From Gammaproteobacteria bacterium (GTDB taxonomy: Bacteria > Pseudomonadota > Gammaproteobacteria > Steroidobacterales > Steroidobacteraceae), in assembly GCA_021323735.1 (NCBI GenBank), contig JAJPKM010000023.1, forward strand, positions 124,001 to 188,000: a DNA stretch of 64,000 nucleotides, written 5' to 3'. This document shows positions 50,116-59,227 of this stretch, in pieces (the stretch's first letter is position 1; every line of letters begins with the position of its first letter). Under the pieces are notes generated by a model, which ran no database searches, had not been told where the DNA came from, and worked only from the letters and a program-made list of their open reading frames with translations. The translations under genes and the position numbers were made by a program.

Positions 50116-51723
50116 TTATATATGCGCTTCGGCCGGCACGGCGTCCTTGGGTGGAACCTTGGGTCGCTCGCGCATCGGCAGCTCGGGAATCATCAAGGTG
50201 GCGGCGAGCGCAATGACCACGACGATGATGCTCAGGAGAAACACATGCGTCACCGATTCGGCAATCAGCACGCGAATGGGCTCCGGCAGGTCCATCGCGC
50301 CTGCGTGAATCTGCGCGTCGATGGAGAGGCTGCGCAGCTTGGACAGGTTCATGGGCGGCAGGCCTGCGGCAGCAGCCCATGACATGAGCTTGGTATTGAG
50401 GCTGTTGGTGAGGAGCGTGCCGAATATCGCCACGCCCACCGTAGAGCCGATCTGGCGGAAGAACTGATTGGCGCTCGTCACCACGCCGATTCGATTCATC
50501 GGTACGGCATTCTGAATGGCCACGCCGTACAGGCTTTGCAGGGGACCTAAACCCACGCCGAGAACCACCATGCGCCAGCCCAGATCGAGCCGCGTCGTCT
50601 GGTGAGTCATCTGGCTCATGAGCAGTGTCGCGATCAGCAGCACGATCATGCCGAACAGCATGAACGGCTTGTACCGTCCGGTGCGGGTCACCAGGCGTCC
50701 GCTCACCGTGGCGGCGACGATCAATCCCAGCATCAGCGGCAAGGTCGACAGCCCGCTGGTGGTGGCCTGTACGCCCTGCCCCAGCTGCATGAACAGGGGC
50801 AGGAAGGCCACCACGCTCAAGAATGACATCGAGGAGAAGAAACCCGCCGTATTGGCCCAGGCAAAGACCTTGTTGCCGAACAGCTCCATGTGAATGATGG
50901 GGTCGGCCACCCTCTTTTCCACGATCACGAACAAAATCGTGCAGATGACGAACATGGCTAGAAGCCCGAGCACCACCGCTGAGTCCCAGGCATATTTCTG
51001 GCCGCCGAAAGTCAGCGCCAGCAACAGCGGAATGCAGGCGGCCGCGATCAGTACCGCGCCCAGATAATCGATGCTTCCCTTCGCCGCATGGGACAGCTTG
51101 GGCATCTTGGCAATCACCATGAACAGCGCCACCAGGCCCACGGGCAGATTCAGATAGAACACCCAGCGCCAACCTTCGACGACATGGCCGGCAATGGACA
51201 CGGTCCCGTGGTCCGTGAAATAACCGCCCAGCAGCGGACCCACGGCGCTGGACAGACCAAACACCCCGCCGAACAGTCCGGCAAACTTACCGCGCTCTCG
51301 CGGCGGGAATAGATCCGCGATGATGGCGAAGGCGGTGGTGAATAGGGCGCCGCCGCCCAAGCCCTGGATGGCCCGGAACACCACCAGTTGAACCATGCCC
51401 CCGCCGAGAATTGGCAGGGTTCCGAATTCACCCGCGAGTCCCGAGAGCCACGAGCCGGCCAGGAACAGCCCGATGCCGGCCAGCAGCACGGGCTTGCGGC
51501 CGTACAAGTCGCCCAGCTTGCCCCATACCGGCACCATGACGGTCGAGGACAGCAGGTAGGCCGTGGTCACCCAGGAATACAGTTCGAGACCGTGCAGTTG
51601 GCTGATGATCACGGGCATGGCCGTGGACACGATGGTCTGGTCGAGCGCCGACAGCAAAAAAACGATCATCACCCCGATGATCGTTATCCTGCGCTCGGCA
51701 TCCGTGAAATGCGCCGTCGTCAA
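50116..51723 (-). CDS. MFS drug:H+ antiporter, DHA2 (14-TM) family
   Basis: A 535-residue exporter with 14 predicted membrane segments. LDQTIVSTAMPVI in TM1 (motif D1), GKLGDLYGRKP in loop 2-3 (motif A), RAIQGLGGGALFTTA in TM4 and GLFGGVFGLSSAVGPLLGG in TM5 (motif C) identify a DHA2/EmrB-type multidrug exporter. The start is a TTG at 51723, 13 bases past the stop of the acyl-CoA synthetase gene on the same strand, so the two are likely cotranscribed. The AAGG just upstream is too close to be a good ribosome-binding site, so coupling is probable. Confidence 0.9.
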   Translation of the reverse strand: MTTAHFTDAERRITIIGVMIVFLLSALDQTIVSTAMPVIISQLHGLELYSWVTTAYLLSSTVMVPVWGKLGDLYGRKPVLLAGIGLFLAGSWLSGLAGEFGTLPILGGGMVQLVVFRAIQGLGGGALFTTAFAIIADLFPPRERGKFAGLFGGVFGLSSAVGPLLGGYFTDHGTVSIAGHVVEGWRWVFYLNLPVGLVALFMVIAKMPKLSHAAKGSIDYLGAVLIAAACIPLLLALTFGGQKYAWDSAVVLGLLAMFVICTILFVIVEKRVADPIIHMELFGNKVFAWANTAGFFSSMSFLSVVAFLPLFMQLGQGVQATTSGLSTLPLMLGLIVAATVSGRLVTRTGRYKPFMLFGMIVLLIATLLMSQMTHQTTRLDLGWRMVVLGVGLGPLQSLYGVAIQNAVPMNRIGVVTSANQFFRQIGSTVGVAIFGTLLTNSLNTKLMSWAAAAGLPPMNLSKLRSLSIDAQIHAGAMDLPEPIRVLIAESVTHVFLLSIIVVVIALAATLMIPELPMRERPKVPPKDAVPAEAHI

Positions 51724-51736
51724 ACCTTGAACCCGT

Positions 51737-53308
51737 TCATTGGCGCATTATCGCAGCGCGACCGCCGCGCAGCACGAATTTTTGAATCTTACCCGTAGCG
51801 GTTTTCGGCAATTCGTCCACGAAGTGAAACGCACTGGGAACTTTGAAATGGGCGAGCGACCCGCGGGCGAAGTCCTTGAGCTCGGCAGCCGTCGCCGACG
51901 CGCCCGGGCGCAGCACCACGAAGGCATGAGGCGACTCGCCCCACCTCTCGTGCGCCATACCGACCACCGCAACTTCGAGCACCGAGGGATGCCTCAGCAA
52001 TGCACCCTCGACCTCGATGGAGGATATGTTCTCACCGCCGCTGATGATCACGTCCTTGAAGCGGTCGCGAATCTCGATGTAGCCGTCGGGATGAACCACG
52101 GCACCATCGCCCGAATGGAACCACCCGCCCGCGAACGCCGCCTCCGTCGCCTCCGGATCATTGTAGTAGCCGCGCATGACCACGTTGCCCCGGGCGACGA
52201 TTTCCCCCATCGTCGCACCGTCCTTCGGTACGTCCTGCATGTCGGCATCCACCACGCGAAGTTCGCCGGACGTGATCAGTTCCACGCCCTGGCGGGCCTT
52301 CACGGTGGCGCGGTCGGCGGCGGCAAGCGCGGCATGTTCGGGCAGCGGCTCGCAAATGGAAATGAACGGCGAGGTTTCCGTCAGCCCATACACCTGAGTC
52401 ACGTTCCACCCTAAGTCCAGTTCCAGACGCTCAATGGTGGCAGCGGCCGGCGGTGACCCCGCGGTGATGACACGCACCCCCCGAGGCAGCCGCCGGCGGG
52501 CGTCCTCGGGCCCATTGGCCACGGCAATGAGCACCGTGGGCGCGGCACAGAGATGGCTTACGCGTTCGCGGCCCACGCGCTCATAGACTGCCGGAGCATC
52601 GACCGCGCGCAGACAGACATGGGTCGCACCCACCGCAGTGACGGTCCACACGAAAGTCCAGCCGTTGGCGTGGAACATCGGCAAGGTCCACAGGTAGCGA
52701 TCGGCGCAGGTCATGGGCCAGTGCGCCAGCGTCCCGGCCGTATTCATCCACGCATTGCGGTGGGTAATCATCACGCCCTTTGGGCGCGAGGTGGTGCCGC
52801 TGGTGTAATTGATCGACAGCAGATCGGTCTCGACGATCTCCGGTACGGCGAACGATTCGGTGCTGCGCTCGAGCAGCGACTCGTAGGGTAGCCAGCCGGC
52901 CTTCTCCCCCTCGAGGGCAACGAAATGCCGTACACCGGGCATACGTGCCCGCACGCTATCGACACTGTCCAAATAGTCGGCATGAACGCACAGCACGATG
53001 GCGCCGCTATGCGTGGCCACATAAACGAAGTCCTCGGCCGACAACCGGTAATTGATGGGCACGATGACCGCTCCGAGCTGCGGTATTGCGTAGAACTGCT
53101 CGAGATGCTGATGCGTGTTGGGCGCGATGGTCGCAACCCGGTCGCCCTTGCCCACCCCCAGCTTGGCAAGCGCGGCGCTCCACCGGTCGCAACGCCGGCC
53201 GAATTGCTCATAGGTGAGGCGCAGATCGCCGTCGACGACGGCCTCGCGCCGGCCATGCAGTTTGCGCGCGCGGCGCACGAATTCCAGGGGTGTCAGTGGG
53301 GTTTCCAT
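51737..53308 (-). CDS. AMP-forming acyl-CoA synthetase (medium/long-chain type)
   Basis: A 523-residue adenylate-forming ligase. The P-loop is INYTSGTTSRPKGVMITH. MFHANGWTF, QVYGLTETSPF (A5), GWFHSGDGAVVHPDGYIEIRDR (A7-A8), ISGGENISSIEVE and the C-terminal catalytic Lys in LPKTATGKIQKF (A10) are all present, matching fatty-acyl/aryl-CoA ligases. The gene is followed closely by the DHA2 exporter. Its 5' end abuts a truncated VapC gene on the other strand. Confidence 0.92.
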   Translation of the reverse strand: METPLTPLEFVRRARKLHGRREAVVDGDLRLTYEQFGRRCDRWSAALAKLGVGKGDRVATIAPNTHQHLEQFYAIPQLGAVIVPINYRLSAEDFVYVATHSGAIVLCVHADYLDSVDSVRARMPGVRHFVALEGEKAGWLPYESLLERSTESFAVPEIVETDLLSINYTSGTTSRPKGVMITHRNAWMNTAGTLAHWPMTCADRYLWTLPMFHANGWTFVWTVTAVGATHVCLRAVDAPAVYERVGRERVSHLCAAPTVLIAVANGPEDARRRLPRGVRVITAGSPPAAATIERLELDLGWNVTQVYGLTETSPFISICEPLPEHAALAAADRATVKARQGVELITSGELRVVDADMQDVPKDGATMGEIVARGNVVMRGYYNDPEATEAAFAGGWFHSGDGAVVHPDGYIEIRDRFKDVIISGGENISSIEVEGALLRHPSVLEVAVVGMAHERWGESPHAFVVLRPGASATAAELKDFARGSLAHFKVPSAFHFVDELPKTATGKIQKFVLRGGRAAIMRQ

Positions 53309-53369
53309 CGTAAAAGCGTACCAGATTGGGGGCCGCCGCAGCTTGTTCGCACGCGGAACGGCACGGGCC

Positions 53370-53588
53370 TTGCTCAGCGATTTGCGAGAGCTGGCTTTTC
53401 AACACGAAGACGCACAGGCGGCTGCCGCCGTCCGCGCTGCCCTTGCCAAACGAGGGACGCCGATTGGGCCCTACGACGTGATGATCGGCGGTACGGCCTT
53501 GCGCCATGGCTTAACGCTGGTGACTTCTAACAGCGCTGAATTCCAACGAATCAGCGGCCTGATGGTGGAGGACTGGCGCGCGACCTAG
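53370..53588 (+). pseudogene. Truncated VapC-type PIN toxin
   Basis: About 70 codons match the C-terminal half of PIN-domain VapC proteins: ALAKRGTPIGPYDVMIGGTAL and LTLVTSNSAEFQRISGLMVEDW. The second contains the conserved Asp-containing strand region and the usual C terminus. The N-terminal half with the first catalytic Asp is missing and no vapB precedes it; the neighbouring acyl-CoA synthetase gene occupies that side. The start is approximate. Confidence 0.7.
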
Positions 53589-53753
53589 GTTGTGCGCTTA
53601 CCTCGCCGCGAAGCGTAGTAATGCACCTACAATTATTCGCAAAGCTCTAATCCGACGACGATTCTCGCGGATTTTTCGCGGGGAACTTCGACCCCCCAAT
53701 GGCCTGTCAAAAATAGCATGGGTCTGACGGAGTCCGTCATGCGGAGGCTTGTC

Positions 53754-54332
53754 ATGCGAAAAACTCGAAGTTCGATAGTTGCACCTCGCCTCGTCTTGCT
53801 CACCGTTGCGGTGGCTGTCACGGGCTGCGCATCGAAGCATGACACGAGGGGACCGTTTGTGACGTCGGCTCCTTTCAGTAAGACGATTTCGGGTTCTGGT
53901 GATGCCGTGTGTTGGAGCGTCAAGCGTGCAATTCTCGGTCAAGGCTATATGTTGGAGCGATCCAACGAGTCCGGTGTCTTGACCGGTACACGGGACGCTC
54001 AGCCCGAGCCGAAGATCAATGTCACGGTACGTCTGCAGACCACCTGTGCCGACAATCGCGACGGCACGAGCATGGTCTTCGCCACGGCGGAACGGGAGGT
54101 CAGCAAGCTGCAGAAGATGAAGCAGTCCACGAGCGCCGGCATCGGGCCGGCCACGATCACGATGCCCGCAGGATCGGCAAAGGTTCTCGGAGTCATCAGC
54201 CGAGAAACGATTGTCGACCCGAATTTCTACAACAGCTTTTTTACCCTGGTCGAAGGATTCGTCGCGCAAGAAGGACGATCGCACGCGGATCAACACGCTG
54301 AAGTATCCAAACGGGACGATCAGGGTCACTAG
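53754..54332 (+). CDS. DUF2242-family lipoprotein
   Basis: A 192-residue lipoprotein. The signal ends in VTGCAS, a clean lipobox. The mature domain (SKTISGSGDAVCWSVKRAIL, then LERSNESGVLTGTR and VTVRLQTTC) is typical of DUF2242, and two cysteines could pair. The function is unknown. The ATG at 53754 has GGAGG at a 6-base spacing and is preferred over two upstream starts. It is followed 56 bases later by the heptad-repeat protein on the same strand. Confidence 0.83.
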   Translation: MRKTRSSIVAPRLVLLTVAVAVTGCASKHDTRGPFVTSAPFSKTISGSGDAVCWSVKRAILGQGYMLERSNESGVLTGTRDAQPEPKINVTVRLQTTCADNRDGTSMVFATAEREVSKLQKMKQSTSAGIGPATITMPAGSAKVLGVISRETIVDPNFYNSFFTLVEGFVAQEGRSHADQHAEVSKRDDQGH

Positions 54333-54388
54333 CCGGCGAACGGACATCCGTCCGCAATCGTCGATCGCAACAGCCGAGAGGAGGTACT

Positions 54389-55234
54389 ATGCACCGCAAG
54401 GCGCCTATTGCAATTGCCATTGGATCAATCCTCGGAGTAACGCTGACAGCGGCGAATGCTGATCGGGCGAATGCCGATCAACAGCCCCCCGCCGCGCCGA
54501 GCCAGGATGGCCAGCTGCCGGCGGCCGCCACCGCGCACGCAGCGGCCCAAGGCGCGGACGCCACCCAGGGGGCAGCCAAGGCTGGCCGCAGCGACCGTGG
54601 CGACGAAGCCAGGGATCAGCGCGACATCAGAGCGGACCGTGCTGATATTTCGCGAGACAGGGCGGACATTCGCTCGGACCGCCGCAATATACAGGCCGAC
54701 CGTAAAGATATCTCGCGAGACAAGGCGGACATTCGCTCGGACCGCAGCGACATACAGGCTGACCGCAGAGATATCGCGCAGGATCGGGCGGATATTCGCG
54801 CCGACCAAAGGGATCTGCGCCACGACTATGCCGAGCGGCGCGAAGGCGTGAATAACCAAGCCGACATTGAACGCGACAAAGCCGATATCCGGTCAGACCG
54901 GAGAGACACACAAGCCGATCGCCGAGACATACAGGCTGACCGTAGGGGCATCGCGAGAGACCGGGCAGACATGCGTGCCGATCAGCGCGACATACGCGCC
55001 GATCAGGCCGACATCCGTTCGGATCGTCAGGACTTGAGATCAGATCGAGGCAATAGCAGTATGCGAAACGACAATAGCAATATGCGGAACGACGATCGCG
55101 GCGGCATGCGCGCCAATGCCGTCGGCGCGAAACCGCAGGTGACGGCAACGACACTTGCGAGCAACGCCGCGGAGAACAACAAGAAGGCGCAGGCCGCACA
55201 GAATGTCCACAAGGCCTGGTATCACTTCTGGTAG
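54389..55234 (+). CDS. Exported protein of 19 Asp/Arg heptads
   Basis: A 281-residue protein with a signal peptide (cleavage near residue 24, AANA-D), an Ala/Gln-rich linker to about residue 70, then 7-residue repeats of the form D-[I/L]-x-x-D-[R/K/Q]-x. Ten run from residue 79 to 148 and nine from 159 to 221, split by a 10-residue break. Only one hydrophobic residue per heptad and regular opposite charges suggest a salt-bridged helix. The tail has MRNDNSNMRNDD and a Lys/Ala end (ENNKKAQAAQNVHKAWYHFW). No characterised family is known to me. It follows the DUF2242 lipoprotein and ends at a strong terminator. Confidence 0.8.
   Translation: MHRKAPIAIAIGSILGVTLTAANADRANADQQPPAAPSQDGQLPAAATAHAAAQGADATQGAAKAGRSDRGDEARDQRDIRADRADISRDRADIRSDRRNIQADRKDISRDKADIRSDRSDIQADRRDIAQDRADIRADQRDLRHDYAERREGVNNQADIERDKADIRSDRRDTQADRRDIQADRRGIARDRADMRADQRDIRADQADIRSDRQDLRSDRGNSSMRNDNSNMRNDDRGGMRANAVGAKPQVTATTLASNAAENNKKAQAAQNVHKAWYHFW
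54623..55051. repeat. 21-bp-period coding repeats of the heptad protein
   Basis: The nineteen heptads are encoded by imperfect 21-bp repeats with cores such as GACATTCGCTCGGACCGC and GATATTCGCGCCGACC. They vary enough in the third base to suggest older divergence, with some larger blocks (for example around 54660 and 54716) nearly identical, consistent with block duplication. Confidence 0.85.
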
Positions 55235-55251
55235 ATTTGAATGACCAGTTG

Positions 55252-55282
55252 CCTGCACGGAACATGGCGTTCCGTGCAGGTT
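55252..55282 (+). terminator. Hairpin terminator after the heptad-repeat gene
   Basis: A perfect 12-bp stem (55252-55263 with 55269-55280) around the loop ATGGC begins 17 bases beyond the stop codon. Only TT follows directly, so it may depend partly on other factors. Confidence 0.65.
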
Positions 55283-55633
55283 CTGGTCGGCGGCTTCATG
55301 CATGAGGCGTTGATAGTCCGCCCGACCATGACAGGTGTCGTCTGCGGCGTTCGCGCGTTGGATGCAGAAATCCAAATAACATGAAACCATAGAGCAGACG
55401 GCCATTTGACGAGATATCCCCGGGCGATACCCGCCTCAGTGGAGCGCTGCTTTTGCGAATTTTCCGACCAGCGGATATCGAACCATTCGCCAAATGGATA
55501 GACGCGCGCGGCGAGCGCGGGCTGATTGTGCGCCCGCGTCGGCTGACGGCTATCGGCCCACCAATTCAAGTGGACAAGTGGTCATTTTGTAGACACATTG
55601 CGCTGCGCTCCGACCACTGGTAACTTGGTCGAT
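55283..55633. other. 351-bp stretch without a recognised gene
   Basis: No convincing gene. A minus-strand frame (55222-55569) is open for 115 codons but overlaps the terminator and shows no family text. The promoter for the downstream toxin-antitoxin pair should lie in its last 100 bases; no clear box was found. Confidence 0.3.
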
Positions 55634-55867
55634 ATGGCCCGTCCAATCTCGATAATTCAAGAGGAAATCCGAGAACTTAGCACTTCGGATAAGGAGACGC
55701 TGTTGCGTACTTTATGGGAGGAGCTGGACGGCCCTCCCGACCCCGCAGTGGAGGCGGAGTGGCTGGAGGAAGTGCAACGCCGCAGTCGCGAAATTGACGA
55801 AGGCCTTGTCGAGTGCATTCCCGCCGAAGAGGTATTTGCGAGGCTCGAGGCGCTCATTAAGAAATGA
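55634..55867 (+). CDS. Addiction-module antitoxin (TIGR02574 type)
   Basis: A 77-residue acidic protein with the family pattern IQEEIRELSTSDKETLLRTLWEEL, a Pro-Asp hinge (GPPDPAVEAEW) and a toxin-binding acidic helix (RSREIDEGLVECIPAEEVFARLEAL). It neutralises the RelE/ParE-type toxin encoded next. The toxin start overlaps its stop (ATGA), giving coupled synthesis. The start at 55634 matches the family N terminus better than upstream codons. Confidence 0.88.
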   Translation: MARPISIIQEEIRELSTSDKETLLRTLWEELDGPPDPAVEAEWLEEVQRRSREIDEGLVECIPAEEVFARLEALIKK

Positions 55868-56154
55868 CCCCATGGTTTCACCCAGCGGCAGAGCAGGAAA
55901 TTGCCGCTGCGTTGAAAGTTGGCGAAGAACGCGGCTTTGGACTAGGTCGCGAGTTAGTTCAGGAAATTCGGCGTGTTTCTTCTTTTTTGTGCAACCTCCC
56001 GCATGCGGGCGAACCCCTTGATTCCCGCCATAGACGATTTCCGCTGCGCAAGTTTCCCTTCGGGCTAATCTATCGCATAGATGGCGATCTGCTGAAAATT
56101 CTAGCTGTGGCACATCGTCGCCAGCGCCCGGGATATTGGCGTAGTCGCAAATGA
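55864..56154 (+). CDS. RelE/ParE-family toxin
   Basis: A 96-residue toxin of the ParE/RelE fold: HPAAEQEIAAAL at the N terminus, then RRFPLRKFPFGLIYRIDGDLLKILAVAHRRQRPGYW, the central strand and C-terminal beta hairpin with the His-Arg-Arg region typical of ParE-like plasmid stabilisation toxins. The target (gyrase or ribosome-bound mRNA) cannot be decided from sequence. It is coupled to the preceding antitoxin. Confidence 0.9.
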   Translation: MTPWFHPAAEQEIAAALKVGEERGFGLGRELVQEIRRVSSFLCNLPHAGEPLDSRHRRFPLRKFPFGLIYRIDGDLLKILAVAHRRQRPGYWRSRK

Positions 56155-56233
56155 CCACTGACAATAGGTTCGATCGGTCGCAGTTCGCAACTCAGTCCGG
56201 ATATTCGGCCGCGACCACAATGAATAGGATGGG

Positions 56234-57736
56234 ATGATGGTAGCGCGGCGCAATGGGCAATCGACAGCGGCATCCGCGAACGCGGCTGAACGCCCTGCGG
56301 TCGCCGCCAGCCAGCGGCAAGTCGATGAACCGGACGGGCAGCTGACCCTGCAGCGTACCCTGGGTTCTGGTCAGCTGATCCTGCTGGGAATCGGCGCCAT
56401 CGTCGGGGCGGGGATATTCGTTTCGACCGGTACGGTGGCTGCGCTATATGCGGGACCTGCCATCGTCATCTCCTTCGTGCTCGCGGGCTTAGGCTGTTTG
56501 TGCGCGGGTCTGTGCTACGCCGAATTCGCGGCGATGCTCCCCGCGTCGGGCAGCGCCTACAGCTATGTGTTGGCGGCCTTCGGCCGTGTGCCGGCATGGC
56601 TCATCGGTTGGTGTCTGTTGCTCGAATACTTGATGGCAGCGGCGAACGTTGCCGTCGGATGGTCAGGCTACGCGCAAGGATTTCTATCCTCTCTCGGCCT
56701 GCATTTTCCCCAGGTGATCGGCGCCTCACCCTTGAGCATAGATGCCCACGGCGCCATCGCCTTGAGCGGCTCGTGGTTCAATATTCCGGCGGTACTCGTG
56801 TTGGGAGGGCTCGCGCTGCTGTTGTCGCGCGGGGTACGCTTGACGGTCGGTGTCAACACGGCGCTCGTGGCCATCAAGCTGGCCATCCTGGCGTTATTCA
56901 TCGCATGCGGTGCATTTTTCATCGACCTCAAGAACTGGTCGCCGTTCCTCCCGCCGAACCTCGGGCACTTCGGCGAATTCGGCTGGTCGGGCGTGGTGCG
57001 CGGCGCCGGCGTGATTTTCTATGCCTACCTGGGCTTTGACACGGTGTCGACGGCGGCGCGCGAAACGCGCAATCCGCAGCGCAATCTCCCCATCGGCATC
57101 ATCGGCTCGTTACTGATTTGCACCGCGATTTACATTCTGTTCGCGCTGGTACTCACGGGCATTGCACCGTACCGGATTTTGCACGTCGCCAATCCCATCA
57201 GCGCAGCGCTCGCTCACGCCGGCAACCAGCTGCTGTTTCTCAAAGTCGCGGTGGAAGTCGCCGCACTGGTCGGTCTGACTTCCGTCATGCTCATGCTACT
57301 GTACGGTCAGAGTCGCATCCTCTACGCCATGGCACAGGACGGACTCGTTCCCGGCAAAATTGGGCTGATTGCGCCGTCGAGTCACGCACCGCAGCTGGCC
57401 ATTGTCAGCGGCGCGGCCATTGCCATTCTGGCGGCGGGCTGGCTGCCGATGGACGTGCTGGCGGAATTGATCTCCATCGGCACCTTGTGCGCATTTATTT
57501 TCGTGTGTATCGCGGTGCTCGTGCTGCGCGTCCGCCGTCCCGCTCTTCGGCGGCCATTTAGCGTTCCCGCGGTGTGGGCGATCGCGCCCGCGGGGGTTGC
57601 GATCTGCGGATATCTGATCGCGGGGCTTCCGGCCGGCACCTGGATACGATTCGGCGCGTGGACGATTCTTGGATTGGTCATCTACGCCGCTTACGGCCGC
57701 AGACGCTTAAGCACCGCGACCGCGGCTGCGAATTGA
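56234..57736 (+). CDS. APC-family amino acid permease (CAT-like)
   Basis: A 500-residue transporter with about 12 membrane segments. The Gly-rich TM1 motif IGAIVGAGIFVSTGTVAA, YAEFAAMLPASGSAYSYV in TM3, and FYAYLGFDTVSTAARETRNPQRNLP in TM6 are those of cationic-amino-acid-type permeases of the APC superfamily. The first 40 residues are hydrophilic and Ala-rich. The substrate is probably an amino acid. It stands alone and converges on the glycerate kinase gene. Confidence 0.9.
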   Translation: MMVARRNGQSTAASANAAERPAVAASQRQVDEPDGQLTLQRTLGSGQLILLGIGAIVGAGIFVSTGTVAALYAGPAIVISFVLAGLGCLCAGLCYAEFAAMLPASGSAYSYVLAAFGRVPAWLIGWCLLLEYLMAAANVAVGWSGYAQGFLSSLGLHFPQVIGASPLSIDAHGAIALSGSWFNIPAVLVLGGLALLLSRGVRLTVGVNTALVAIKLAILALFIACGAFFIDLKNWSPFLPPNLGHFGEFGWSGVVRGAGVIFYAYLGFDTVSTAARETRNPQRNLPIGIIGSLLICTAIYILFALVLTGIAPYRILHVANPISAALAHAGNQLLFLKVAVEVAALVGLTSVMLMLLYGQSRILYAMAQDGLVPGKIGLIAPSSHAPQLAIVSGAAIAILAAGWLPMDVLAELISIGTLCAFIFVCIAVLVLRVRRPALRRPFSVPAVWAIAPAGVAICGYLIAGLPAGTWIRFGAWTILGLVIYAAYGRRRLSTATAAAN

Positions 57737-57874
57737 ACCGGCACGCGGCGGCAACACGTGAGCCGATCGTCTCGGTTCCGAATAGGATCGCTCGACTGTC
57801 GCGCACGGGATGCTTTGATGAAACCTCTGCGATGAACGCCATCGGCTTCGAGCAGCGCGCTCAAGCCCATCGTC

Positions 57875-59173
57875 TCAGCTCTGAATGAATATGGCGCGGA
57901 AGTCGTTGACGTTGGTGAGCGTGGGCCCGGTGATCACCGAGTCCCCGAGCGCGCCGAAGAATCGATGCGCGTCGTTGTCGTCGAGCATTTCGCGCGGCTT
58001 TAACCCTAAGCCCCTGGCACGCATGAGTGAGCCCGGACTCAGGTAGGCACCGGCGATTTCCTCCTGGCCGTCGACGCCGTCGGTATCACCGGCCAGCGCA
58101 TGGATACCTTCATGCCCTTGGAGTGCAATCGCCAAGGACAATAAAAACTCGACGTTGCGCCCGCCGCGGCCGCTGCCGCGCACGGTCACCGTGGTCTCGC
58201 CACCGGACAACAAAATGCACGGTGCACGAAACGGTTGTCCTCGCGCCGCCACCTGCAGCGCCACGCCAGCAAAAACCTTGCCCACGTCGCGGGCTTCCCC
58301 CTCGATGGCATCGCTCAGGATGTGCGCCGGCACGCCGGCCGCGTGAGCCACGCCGGCCGCTGCCTCCAGCGCCATCTGCGGTGTGGCGATGGTGCACACC
58401 GTGGCGCGCTTGAGCCGCGGATCGCCCGGCTTGATGGACTCACCGCGCCCGCTTTCCAGACACTCGATCACCTCGCGGGGGGCTTCGATGCCATGGCGTC
58501 GCAGGATGGCGAGTGCATCGGCGCAGGTCGTGGGATCGCCCACCGTGGGACCGGAAGCAATGTCCACCGGCCGATCGCCCGGCACGTCGGAAATCAGCAG
58601 CGTCAGCACCTGCGCCGGAGCGCAGGCGGCGCCGAGCCGGCCGCCCTTGATGGCGGAGAGATGCCGCCGCACACAATTCATCTCACTGATGGTCGCACCC
58701 GATGCCAGCAGCGCCCGGCTCACCTGCTGCTTCATATCGAGCGTCAAGCCCTCCGCGGGCAACGGCAACAACGCCGATCCGCCGCCCGAAATCAGGCACA
58801 GCACCAGGTCTTCTTCGCGCAGATTGCTCACCACTTCAAGCATTCGCTGCGCGGCCTGCATCCCCGCCGCATCGGGGACAGGATGCGCCGCCTCGACGAT
58901 CTCAATATGCTTGCAGGGCACGGCGTAGCCGTAGCGCGTCACCACCAGTCCAGACAGCGGGCCCCGCCAGTTTTCCTCCACTGCCCTGGCCATGGCGGCG
59001 GAGGCCTTGCCGGCGCCGACGACGATCAACCGGCCGTGCGGCGCCTCGGGGAGATGCGGCGGGATGCACAGGGCGGGCTGGGCAGATGCGATGGCCGCAT
59101 CGAACATCCGCCGCAGAAGTTCCTTAGCGGCCGGCTCGCGCAAGGGTGTTTTTATACTCGAGAATGCCGTCAT
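57875..59173 (-). CDS. gck: Glycerate 2-kinase (MOFRL/DUF4147 type, GckA/TtuD-like)
   Basis: A 432-residue kinase of the DUF4147-MOFRL family, which phosphorylates D-glycerate at C2 to give 2-phosphoglycerate. LCLISGGGSALLPLPAEGL is the substrate/nucleotide loop, and PGDRPVDIASGPTVGD is diagnostic. The C-terminal MOFRL part reads ILLSGGETTVTVRGSGRGGRN and AGDTDGVDGQEEIAGA. In methylotrophs this enzyme type follows hydroxypyruvate reductase in the serine cycle, which fits the sgaA-hprA operon elsewhere in the window. It lies 54 bases downstream of sucD on the same strand. The ATG has no strong Shine-Dalgarno. Confidence 0.9.
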   Translation of the reverse strand: MTAFSSIKTPLREPAAKELLRRMFDAAIASAQPALCIPPHLPEAPHGRLIVVGAGKASAAMARAVEENWRGPLSGLVVTRYGYAVPCKHIEIVEAAHPVPDAAGMQAAQRMLEVVSNLREEDLVLCLISGGGSALLPLPAEGLTLDMKQQVSRALLASGATISEMNCVRRHLSAIKGGRLGAACAPAQVLTLLISDVPGDRPVDIASGPTVGDPTTCADALAILRRHGIEAPREVIECLESGRGESIKPGDPRLKRATVCTIATPQMALEAAAGVAHAAGVPAHILSDAIEGEARDVGKVFAGVALQVAARGQPFRAPCILLSGGETTVTVRGSGRGGRNVEFLLSLAIALQGHEGIHALAGDTDGVDGQEEIAGAYLSPGSLMRARGLGLKPREMLDDNDAHRFFGALGDSVITGPTLTNVNDFRAIFIQS

Positions 59174-59227
59174 TCCCGAGCATCCCGAATTCGGCGCCGG
59201 TTCTGCCGCGAAACGGCGCTCGAGTCA

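Noticed and set aside
55222-55569. A 115-codon minus-strand ORF
   Set aside because: It overlaps the hairpin terminator, shows no recognisable domain and lacks a ribosome-binding site.
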